Assembly (NCBI RefSeq): GCF_039555335.1
Contig: NC_092636.1
Coordinates: forward strand, 54,367,706-54,431,705
Origin: Amphiura filiformis
Taxonomy: Eukaryota; Echinodermata; Ophiuroidea; Amphilepidida; Amphiuridae
Length of the DNA: 64,000 nucleotides
Direction of reading: 5' to 3'
In this document: positions 54,046-64,000 of the stretch, in pieces
Layout: each line of letters begins with the position of its first letter
How positions within the stretch are numbered: the first letter of the stretch is position 1
Notes under the pieces: generated by a model
Database searches by the model: none
What the model was told of the DNA's origin: nothing
Seen by the model: the letters and a program-made list of their open reading frames with translations, nothing else
Translations under genes and position numbers: made by a program

Positions 54046-55869
54046 CCTACTTTTGTCTTCTCTTCTCTTGAATTATTTTCCCTTTCCCTTCTCTGTTTCA
54101 TCTCGTTTCCTCTCCTCACCTATACTCTCTTTCAATATCGTCTTATTTTTTTCTAATTGCAGTTCCGTTTCAGCAATTAATTATGTTCACTTCTCTGTCT
54201 TTCACTTTAGATCAATTTGACATCTATGATAATGCTGATTAAGGGTTAGGTTAATGCTAATTAATCTTAGTGAAATAATCCAATAACATTATACTAATGA
54301 TCATGTTTCAGTGAAGGGAAATTGTTGCATAATTCATCAATTCTTTCAGCAGTACTTCTATAGATATTGTCACCGTAAAATTCAAACAGGAGGAACAGAA
54401 GATTTTACCTATTTCATATATGTTTTCTTTTCATATTAATATTATATTTGCTGTGGAAATCCTGATCGGATTTCATTCACTGTGGTGTTTACACAGCTAC
54501 GCGCAAGGGTGTCTGGGAGATGAGATACCAAACTGTATCACCAAAATATACGTCGTATTACTGACAAGCGACGGTTTGTCAATAAAACAACGTATATTGT
54601 TATATTATCTTTTTAGAAATAATGCCAGGAGCTGAATGTAGGATTTTGTTGCGTAAAGAATACTATAGGATACAGTACATTTCAAGTTTCATTAATTACG
54701 ACTTATTTGTGGTATGGGGAGCTTGTAGCATTAATATGTCTGGCATTGATTTAACTTCATCATATAAAACATGATAAAGATATAATACTCATGAGGACAG
54801 GGATGGTACTTTCTTTGCATCACTCAGTACAATGAAAATCAACTCTCAGAAGACAACAACATGCCGATATTCATGATTTAAGAAATACTCATTTCAATTC
54901 AAGAAAAACTTGTATGACATGACATTAACCTGGTTTTTTCTAATTCTTAATTTTTTCATTTTTGACAATATTGGATAATTTCAATTTATTAAGATTGATC
55001 ACATTTAACCAAAAACTAAATGTTAAAAATATAATTCATCAAGGTTCGATACAGTAAACTTTAACCCCCTGAGTACTACCTGCCGATCTAACATTGCCTC
55101 TGATCGGTCAATTACATGATATCGTCACTTTAATCACCAATCAGAATGGAGCTTTGCAAATAATTCACCCCAATTTTTTTGCGTGGTGAAATTATTCTAA
55201 CAATGTTGCGCATTGGTCCAATTGATAATGAAAACTTCTTTTTGTCCAATCGGCAGGTACTTCTCATTGGGTTAAAGTTATTTACGAATCTGCCTTTCTG
55301 ATTTCTATCTTGTTCGAATAAACCTTTACAATTACGCAATTCTTATATTAAAACATTCAGGTATTTTGTAAATATGATGATGATGAGATCAGAATTTAAC
55401 ACAGGTACCTTTTTTGTTTTATTTCTACATGTACATTTTGTGAAGTAGTTAGGCTAAATTGGTTTTATTTAAGTGTGAGTGTTGCTTTAATTCAACTGCA
55501 TCAAGAACTATTAGATCGAATCATTATCAGACCATTATATGGAAAATGCCCACCTTCAAAATCATTCTCGAACCTCTGTCTACAGCCATATATAAGAGGG
55601 TAAAGCCAAGGAGAAGCTATACGGAAGGATATGGTGCGCAACGGGTTTCGCTTTAAATGAGCTTTAATTGAAATGCTACAGAATATATCTATACTGACGC
55701 CAAACTTGATTTCCAGACACTAAAATTGACATAAAGTGAGTTTAAGAGTATAAACGAAAGCTCTGTAGATTAATTGCTTTATATCAAGTCATCCATAATT
55801 ATTTAAGCATGGTTCCGATTTCGACTGTTTCGATCTTGTTCCAAATCAGTACTTTTATTTGTTTGGTAT

Positions 55870-58640
55870 ATCTGAAGGCCTAATGAGTGTATCTCTGACC
55901 ATGCATGGTCACTTGGTCAGATACACTCATATTCATTTCGATAATGAAAACTCATTGATCTGACACATTCGATGAGTACCCATCTAACATGGCGCGGGCT
56001 TATTAGCTCTCCGGCTTTAAAGAGACAATTGACCAAATATTGCAGGTCATCTTTTTTAGTTTGACATGTTCTGTCTCAAAAGTGCATTCAGTAGAGTATA
56101 ATCAGGCCTAGTTTGTGTTAGTAGTTCTTACAGATGAAACTAATAGCGCCCGGAAAGGCATAGACTAAGCCACCAATAAAATGGTACTCCAATGTCAGAT
56201 TTTATTTCTATCAATTGTAAGTGCATTCAACATCAACATGTTCCATAGAGTAAAGCCAGGAACTAGTTTGTGTCAGAAGTTCTTATACATGAAACCAATA
56301 GAACCAGGAAAGACATAAATAAGTCACAAACTAAATGGTAGGTAGTCCAATGTCAGATTTCATTTCTGACATGTCTGATGAGATATTAAAGTTATTATCA
56401 ATAAAACATCAGAATAAAATGTTGTATGACTGATGTAAGTAGAAATAATTTGCAGCTTTCCGTTTCGGTTTCCTTTAATGTACCTCAATTTCAACGTACT
56501 AGAGAGAGCTTTAGAGTTATTTGTTGTTAAAGGTATTACCTATTATTATTATTCGGAACTAGTTATTATTTCCCACTCCCGCCTCAAAATTATAATATAT
56601 TTTGACAATCCCGTTACATACTACCTTTGCAATAAGGTGAGACCGTAAGAGTGACGCTATCGATTGGTTAACCATTCAATTAGTGTGTTTTTTTCTGAAT
56701 AAAATAATGTCTTTTATATTCGCTTATGTGACTATGTCACTTACAATAATGGTCCTGGACTAGAACCTTATCATGCTTATTATACGACCAGGAAATCGCT
56801 GATTTTGAACATATCTATTGTTTGCAGAGACGCAGCTAGTAGTGTTGGGCCAGCAACCACTATCACCATTGTTACGACTTCCAAGTCATTGCTACAACAG
56901 CTGTGGGATTAATGTAGATTATGATGAATGACCAAAGCAACAATTGTCCATGGAGTGGCATTATAACAACAACAACAACAACAAAACAGGTCAAATTAAT
57001 TGACCGTTGGACTGGTAGTTAAAAATAATCTTTATAAAACAATAACTGTTTAATAATCAAGCTAGAAATATAATTGATTTCCGCAATGCCATATAACCTT
57101 GGCAGACTGGACCAATCACGAATTCCCTCTACTCTTTTTACCTAAACATGAAGAACATAAAGATATCCATGTTCAAGGGTGCATGATATATTCTGGGATA
57201 CACGATGCAAGAGGCCAGGACACACGACTGAACGTCCCTTTTCGAAGGACGTGCACTCACTCTTATTGTCAATTTTATATACTTGGCCAAAGTATTCATG
57301 GTTGGATGGATTATGGATGTCAATATTATGGTATGACACAATTAATCAATACCAAAGTCAGTACCCCCAATGTATAATGAATCTCGGACACTTCACCCCA
57401 GGCGAGTATTCATTATGCAGAATTGTCTCTATGAATGCGATCGAGCTTCCTGACCTGATTATTTATACACAAGAGTACATTACACACAAACAAAACCAAG
57501 CTTCATATTCAGGTAACTTTGCTGAGGTATGTTTGCTAAATAGCGGCGTGGATAAAGTGTAATATACCCATGACGTTTGAAGTATTATTTTAAGCAAATA
57601 ATATTACATTAAAGCGTCTTTGTCAAAACAACTTGTGGGCATAATCAATGCACGATGTCACTGTGCAGTGCTTAGAGGCAGTTGATGACAACAGTAAAGG
57701 TTGAGTACTTTAAAACCTACAAAACAAGAACTTACTTAACCACGCACTCATTTTCAAACTCGACAAAAGCGGCTTCAAATCCACTATTTTTTGTCTTTTA
57801 TAAGAAAATGAAGTATTAGTGAAAGAAGGATGTGAGTGAGTGTGAGGAGACTAAAGATGTTAGTTATCTACATGGTATTGAATTTCATATAGTAGGTAAG
57901 CCGAGAGAAATCCTGAATACTGGAAGCGTAATGGGGTTTCCCTTCTTAGATAGTAGTATGTTGTAATGTCATACAAAACCAGATCGTTCCCAACCAGTGA
58001 TGGTGGTGATGAATGCTTTGTATGATCCAATCATTGATAAAGAAACATAAACTTTACAAAATAGCAAAAGCCCATCACGAGAATCGGTAAGCCAATAGGT
58101 TTGTTATGTTCGTTTGAATCTATTTTCGTTTACATGATCGTTAACATACCGATTGTGTGGGTTTTTGATACATTCTCCCCGTATTTGTGAACGTGCCAAG
58201 TCCATTTCATCCACACAGATATGCCTGTAATCCTATATGGATTCTCAGCCAGATATAAAATGTTAATGTATCTATTTTATGGATTAAGATATTCTGTCTT
58301 TAATTATTATCAAAAAGACTCATTTTGCAAGTATTTTTAGTATTGTATAACAACAATGCCACTGACATCATTGACATTGACAGAATTATGCTTATAAGAT
58401 GCAACATCGTAACTATATCTCACCCTTCGTGCTACACTTCTTCTTCAAGTTTTCAAAAAGAGTCATTATCAAAACGATGTCTGTCACATTTGCGAAATCA
58501 GACAATAATTACACAAATGTGAACAGTAATAATGTGGGTACTTTTTCATAGAAACATCTGGCACATCGTAACAATCTCCCCATCACCATCTACAGGATTG
58601 CTGGCCACCTGTAAAAGTTACTCTTACCTATACAGCATTT
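55870..58640. other. Spacer between duplication copies, no recognised gene
   Basis: AT-rich DNA with a local pair of similar segments near 56080-56200 and 56235-56360 (AGTCCAATGTCAGATTT, GAAACCAATAG types) and an (AAC)n run at 56966-56985. Overlapping frames at 57099-57562 on both strands sit in a slightly more GC-rich patch but show no motif. Confidence 0.5.
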
Positions 58641-58642
58641 TG

Positions 58643-58962
58643 TACAGGGTGTCCCTGAAAGAACTGTATCGTCGGAAACGTAATTGTTTGGGTATTTTAA
58701 CGCCACAACTAAACAATGCATAACTAAATAATTAGTGTAGTTGAGGAATAAATCAGCTATCACATACATTCGAATTTTGACAATTGACCTCAACGTTCTT
58801 GAAATATAAGCATTTTACGAAACTCCTTCATTAAAAAAACGGAGCGGTCAATTATCAAAATTCAAAAGGTATGTGATCGCACATCGTATATGTTTGGTTT
58901 ATGCGTTAAAATACCCACAAAAATCAGTTCCCGACTATACAGTTCTTTCAGGGACCCCTGTA
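58643..58962. mobile_element. 320-bp mariner-type MITE
   Basis: The ends TACAGGGTGTCCCTGAAAGA and the inverse of TACAGGGGTCCCTGAAAGA are flush with TA, followed inward by ACTGTA and an inverted GGGTATTTTAACGC block. No ORF. The ACAGGGTGTCCC type resembles the ends of the elements at 4404 and 7735. Confidence 0.85.
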
Positions 58963-60519
58963 CTAGCCTTTATTTAACAATAGGAGCCTAATGTCGGTTA
59001 AGTTGTTCGAATATTTTGGGTATGAGTTTTGGTACGAAAGTATGCAGGTTATTAATTTTATACCAACAATTTCATAGTCGGGCCAAAGAAACTGTCGTTT
59101 TCATAAGCGACATCCTAGCGTCGGCTTGGTGTCTTATCAACGTACGCAGCGTGTATTGGCCAGGCTCCTATAAATTGTAACACTTCATTTTTAGAAACTT
59201 TAATCTAACAAGGAATGACTTTTGATATTTTGACAGATTCTACATTTATTAATTCTGTATTTTCGCAAAACAACAAATCTTAGCTTCGTGACATTCCTTC
59301 AATTTGCATGGCCAAGCAATGCTATGGTCAACAAACTCATACATACGCCGTCCATAAAGTTCAACAACAGCAGCGACCGTTGTGAAGTGTTTTGTTTGAG
59401 AATACAAATTCCGACCAAAGGGACGTCGTTTGAAATTCATATGTTGTTTTTGCATCCCATGACTTGATTGTTGCAGTTAAGGATACGGTTGCTAGTGTTT
59501 GTTAACTGTCAGTTAGTATCTTAAATGGGCATCCCAAAAGGGGTTATGGTGAATTAAGATTTAAGCCAGTAAAACTTATCTATCCCAGAGCTATTCCTAT
59601 ACTTGTTGACTTTCTCGTGTTTTTATTTTCCCCCTTTTCCTTCCCGGGTTTGATATATGTTACTTTCAGTTACAGGAATTTCCTACATTATTTTAAATCA
59701 CTGCATGTACTGACGAAGTTTTACGGTGTCTTCAGTTATTTGAAATTCAATACTAAGGGGTAATTGTGAGGTAGCCTGGATGTCTTTATGCGCTATCACA
59801 AAGTTAAATGTTTCTGCCCGGTATATCAGTCAGGTTGGAACAGAGTTGAATTGACTATTATTTAATGTCAATTGGGTAATATGCTGTTGTGCTATGTATA
59901 AATAAAACTATGCTATTAAAGATGTTTAGTCTTGAGCAGTATGTCACTTGCTTATACTACAATGTTGGAGTACGCTAAAAAAGTATGCCAAGACGGACCT
60001 GTTTACGGTCATCCGGCATAGTCACTCCTGTAGTTTACCTTTTCACGGGAGCCACAGTACTAAATTATTAGAGCAAAGGTTTAGCCTGTCTTATACGTTC
60101 TTGACAGTGCACAGATATTTAATAGTACATTAAGCAACTTGTTTTCAGTCAGTGATTTTCACCGAAACAATGCTATTACATAAGATGTCACCTACTATTA
60201 CTAGGCAGTATCACATGGTAATAAGTATGGGAAACTGGTTATTCTGTCCCCTGGAATACAACAACCTATGTAAACGATGTCGCTAATTTTGTAGAGAATG
60301 AAAGACATGAAAGAAATTTGCTGGAATTGATGGAGAGTTCTTCAAGGAAACGCACACACTGTTGTTAACCTTGGAATTCCTTAAATCGTTACGCTACGCT
60401 ACACACCTTTTATTAGCTCATTCAATTGATTTTACATTTTTGCCTTCGCAAAACCAAAATGTGGCAAAATCACAATGCTTTAGTGTTTACGCTGATAATC
60501 GTAACTACTAACCACAGTG

Positions 60520-61498
60520 TTAAAGGTGTACTACATCCCTGCACAATTTTGTGCCTATTTTTGAATTTTACTCAAAAATTATAGCGTATTGGTGACAAGT
60601 AAGATATGTATATTATAGGGGCAAGGACTACAACTACTGCACTGGAAATTTTTTATTTCAGCACAGACCACAGTTGTGGAGGTACAGTCAAAAATGAGGG
60701 AAAACCAATATTTGATCAATAAATCAATAATTATTTGCCTTGAGTTGCTGAATTTTCAGTCCAGTAGTTTTAGTCCTTGCCCCTATAATATACATATCTT
60801 ACTTAAGGGCTGGGGTATGAACGTTTGGACGGTATTTATTTTGGGACATTAGAGCACATCAGACATATCGAATTGCATTCTGAATACGAAGAATGTCATT
60901 CTGATATCAAATAATTTTGACATTTTATGACAAATCATTAAAAATTGATATTTTTGATATTTAACAGTACTTGAAGTGAACTTTATAAATCTGATGATTT
61001 ATACTTAAAGTGTATGTAGGTGGGATGAAAAGCCGACGATCAATTGAAAATTTTGACCATTCGTATTGAAGATATAGATTTTTTTTCTCCCAAAACACCC
61101 AAAAAAATTAGGTCTTTTTGGGAAAAAAATCCATATCTTCAATATGAAAGGTCAAAATTTTCAATTGACCGTCGGCTTTTCCTCCCTGCTACATACACTT
61201 TAAGAATATATCATTAGATTTATATAATTCACTTCGAGGACTGTTATATATCAAAAATTTGAAAAATATCAAATTTTTATAATTTGTCATAAAATTTGTA
61301 TTATATTGTGATTTTCAAAAAATGAAAATTATTTGATATCAGAAAGACATGCTTCGTATTCAGAATGCAATTCGATAGGTCTGAGGTGCTCTCATGTTGC
61401 ACAAAAAATACTGTCGAAACGCAATAAACGCTCATTTTAGATCCCTTAAGAATGCAAAAATGGGCACAGAATTGGCCAGGGGTGTAGTACCCCCTTAA
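60520..61498. mobile_element. Compound foldback element with nested palindromes
   Basis: The outer ends (TTAAAGGTGTACTACATCCC and the inverse of GGGGTGTAGTACCCCCTTAA, with GTGCC(C/T)ATTTTTG inside) are inverted. Within it, 60597-60805 is one palindrome (GATATGTATATTATAGGGGC and inverse) and 60803-61448 a second, about 320 bp per arm, pairing blocks such as CGAATTGCATTCTGAATACG and TCAATTGAAAATTTTGACC. It is absent from the matching place in copy 1 of the segmental duplication. Confidence 0.82.
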
Positions 61499-61562
61499 AG
61501 ACCTTTAGTACGCAAAAAATTGTGTGTGTTACAAATCAACCCAATTAGATTCTTGAACATTT

Positions 61563-61579
61563 GCCCCCCCCCCCCCCCT
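61563..61579. repeat. Poly-C run
   Basis: A run of about 17 C inside copy 2 of the segmental duplication. Copy 1 has none at this point. Confidence 0.8.
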
Positions 61580-61823
61580 TCGCCAGACGTTCATGTGTAA
61601 TTTTCATTCATCGTTAGCCGCAAGATATGAAGAAATCAGCACTGAATGTCTTTGTCTTAATTATCTACATCCCTCAAACCACAAATGTCGAAATGTACAA
61701 CGTAGTGGTTGCTTTGAGCTACCATTAGTCATTCTCAAAACACGTGGATACGGTATGTGTTCAATGTGCAATTTTGGGCGGTTTCTTACCATATTTTAAA
61801 GCACACGGTACATTTACAGTTAC

Positions 61824-62018
61824 CTGTTCCACAATATGTTCCAGAATAAAGTATAAAATAACAGAACACAGATATAAAGTGAAGAAATCTAATACAGGGC
61901 CTTTGGCAAGCACAATATTATGAAAACAAACGCTGTCGATGAAATATGATAATTTCATCAATTTATTCAGTAGCACTGCTACAGAAATTGTCGCCATAAA
62001 ATTAAAACAGGAGGACAT
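61824..62018 (-). CDS. Unrecognised membrane-type exon, copy 2
   Basis: The minus-strand frame has two hydrophobic stretches (FNFMATISVAVLLNKL, PVLDFFTLYLCSVILYFI), then LEHIVEQ and a conserved donor (gtaactg). No acceptor is evident before MSSCFNFM, so it may be a first coding exon. Copy 1 keeps the donor and most residues. The family is not recognised. A repeat-derived frame is possible. Confidence 0.3.
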
Positions 62019-63229
62019 TTTCCCATTTCACATAATTACAGGAATTCTTTTTTCTTTGCACATTAAGATCGGATTTTATTCACTACAGTGTGTATACAGC
62101 TACGCGCAAGGGATTTTGGGAAATGAGATCCTAATCCGTATTACCCAAATGTATCACTGACAAGCGGAGTTTTTGTCAATAAAACTACCGCATATTGTTA
62201 CATTAAAATAGAATGTACCTTGCAGGTCCCCATGAGGCCAAATATAAAATCTTTTTAGAAATAATGCTAGGAGCTGAATGTAGGATTTTGTTGCGTAAAT
62301 AATACTGTAGGATACATTTCAAGTTTCATTAATTACGACTCATTGTGGTCTAGAGAGTTAGTAGCATTAATATGTCTGGCATTGATTTGGCTTCATCATA
62401 TACTAAACATGACATAATACTCATGAGGACAGGGATGGTACTTTCTTTGCATCACTCAGTACAATGAAAATCAACTCTCAGAAGACAACAACATAGCGAT
62501 ATATGTGATTCATTAGTCTGAAGGTCAATAAGAATGATTGCAAAAGCTCAAGGAAAGATTTTGAATTCGTCCTATATTGAAAGCATTATTAAAGCTTGAA
62601 GAAATACCATTACACATTTGAAGAAATATTCTATGACATGATATTAACCCGATTCTTTCCTATTCTTAATTTGATTTTGTTTTTCAATTTTGCCATCATT
62701 GGATAACTTCAATTTATGAAGATTGATCATATTAACCTAGAAATAAGCGGTAAAGGAATTCTTTTAACATAAAATCCATCAAGGTTCGATACATTAACCT
62801 GTATCAGTTCTAACATCCTAATAAGCCATTGCAATTTCATTTTTTTTTAAACATTCAGTGATTTTTAAATACCCGATACAATTTCTCCTAAAGCCCACAT
62901 CAATTCGTAATGCCATATACGAGTGAATTCAATCTAAATCGCAAATTGGGGTGACGATGATGGGATCAGTATTTAACAGAAACATACTTATGTTGTTTTA
63001 TTCAAGAAAATATTCTACATTTTGTGGAGTACGGTAGTTAGGCTAAATTATTTACACGCAATCTAAGCGTCGCTTTAATATCTGAAAGGAAGTGCAGAGA
63101 ATGATTATAAACATAATTACTTGAAAAAAAATGGAGCAACATTTTGAAAATTTCGGCATAATTTTGAAAAAATTGAGCAAAATTTGACAGTTTCTGCATT
63201 TTTTTGTTCCATTTTGATGATGCTATTCT

Positions 63230-63345
63230 AGAAAAAAGAGGGTCATTGGGTAGCCTCAACCAAAAAAAGGGGGTCACTGGGTAGCCGCAACTAAAAAAAA
63301 GGGGGTCATCGGGTATAGCCGACTTCAAAAGAGGGGGCCTATTGA
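63230..63345. repeat. Short tandem units with GGGGGTCA
   Basis: Three or four units of about 35 bp read AAAAAA then GGGGGTCATYGGGTA then GCC. Related units are at 18825-18900, so this is a dispersed minisatellite or part of a repeat family. Confidence 0.7.
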
Positions 63346-64000
63346 CAGGCACATACCGTAACTAAAAAATTACAACACGAACTAATGGATCGTAATACTT
63401 ACTATATAAAACTTCTTTACGCTTCTCTTGCGCTTTGCGTTTAAAGACCATTATATGGCATTTCTATACTCTGAATCTCTGTCTACAGCCATGTATATTT
63501 AAGAAGGTAAAGCCAAAGAAAATCTAAACGAGATACGGAAGGATATGGTGCTTAACAGGTTTCGCTTTAAATGAGCTTTAATTGAAATGCTACAGAATAT
63601 GTTTATGCTGACGCCAAACTTGATTTCAAGACACTAAAAATTGACATGAAGTGCGTTAAGAATGAGTTTAAGTACACTACCAGATTCTTGCTACCCTAGA
63701 GGTACGGGGTACACTGTTGGCCAGCTAGTTTATTGGTACTCTAGAGTACCCGCGTAGGTTGAGTACACACATCGGAATCACATGTTCAGTATGCACACTG
63801 GTATTGGATTGTAGCCACTAGCCACAAAGTAGCTGGTGGAGCAGTTTACCTCTGGGGTCAGCATGCAGCAATAGGAATAGTGTATGTGAAGGTGAAAGCT
63901 AGCTGTGTAGATTACTTTATTTCAAGTCATCCATAATTATATTCAAGTATGGTTCTTATTTCAACAATCATATTCCAAATGAGAATAAACCACCCTTGTT

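Larger units (their letters stand above)
51985..64000. repeat. Segmental duplication, copies about 51985-55860 and 59600-64000
   Basis: Offset is about 7.6-8.5 kb. Matching landmarks: TGCATGTACTGACGA (52088 and 59704), CATTCATCGTTAGCCGCAAG (53014 and 61604), CATTGTGGAACAGGTAA type donors (53250 and 61830), CAAAATCAACTCTCAGAAGAC types (54836 and 62465), GGTTTCGCTTTAAATGAGCT (55643 and 63560). Copy 1 has an insertion of about 950 bp (53370-54320) with a pentamer array. Copy 2 has a 0.98-kb foldback (60520-61498) and about 220 bp at 63675-63890. Copy 2 reaches the window edge. Confidence 0.85.

Noticed and set aside
53795-54220. Long frames on both strands (Ser/Leu/Phe-rich plus, Arg/Glu-rich minus)
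   Set aside because: They are translations of the (TTCTC)n tract; every frame of a stop-free pentamer is open.
57099-57562. Possible gene with frames open on both strands
   Set aside because: No motif, splice support or codon bias; kept only as a note in the spacer description.
1-64000. CRISPR arrays, operons, prokaryotic promoters or phage genes
   Set aside because: The splice-containing genes and repeat content are those of an animal genome; no regularly spaced short repeats with unique spacers were seen.

Overview
This is eukaryotic nuclear DNA. It is AT-rich, has long introns and is crowded with decayed mobile elements. The recognisable genes are animal genes: a DEG/ENaC sodium channel, GT31 glycosyltransferases and an M6/PLP-family proteolipid. 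With the many short words of the type AGGCCTA, this suggests a marine invertebrate deuterostome, perhaps an echinoderm or hemichordate. That placement is an inference, not a proof.

Left part (1-23.5 kb). All confident protein-coding signal is on the minus strand. Six exons of one DEG/ENaC channel can be joined with matching splice phases, at 23508-23222, 22117-21553, 20838-20740, 3308-3161, 2951-2895 and 1941-1788. The gene runs off the left edge before its last transmembrane exons. Its 17.4-kb intron holds two tandem GT31 (beta-1,3-galactosyltransferase-type) single-exon genes on the same strand. Each carries one disabling lesion. The left copy is split by a 1,764-bp hAT-like insertion with a 7-bp target duplication. 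The right copy has a 7-bp insertion that shifts the frame. The same introns hold Tc1/mariner relics, a tRNA-derived SINE, several MITEs, a Penelope-like fragment with a GIY-YIG domain, and minisatellites.

Middle (23.8-34 kb). A 2.45-kb inverted-repeat element with TTA target duplications contains tandem repeats and a perfect 36-bp palindrome. A gene-poor stretch follows. Then comes a roughly 2.8-kb degenerate array with a period near 145 bp, in which almost every unit contains TGACCTTTGACC, the sequence of a DR1 nuclear-receptor site. Three strong hairpins close the array.

Right part (34-64 kb). The last three coding exons of an M6/PLP-family tetraspan gene lie on the minus strand (45565-45483, 38721-38656, 36967-36797). 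The middle exon is exactly 66 bp, as in vertebrate PLP/M6 exon 6. Its introns hold another Penelope-like fragment flanked by inverted repeats and a tandem 2.1-kb duplication carrying a small secreted-type ORF in two copies. Further right are a nearly full-length APE-type LINE with frameshifts (47.55-51.6 kb), a segmental duplication (about 52-55.9 kb and 59.6-64 kb), and a long foldback element. Exons 1-4 of the M6 gene were not found.

The window is mainly two neuronal membrane-protein genes whose large introns have absorbed gene duplicates and at least eight kinds of mobile element.
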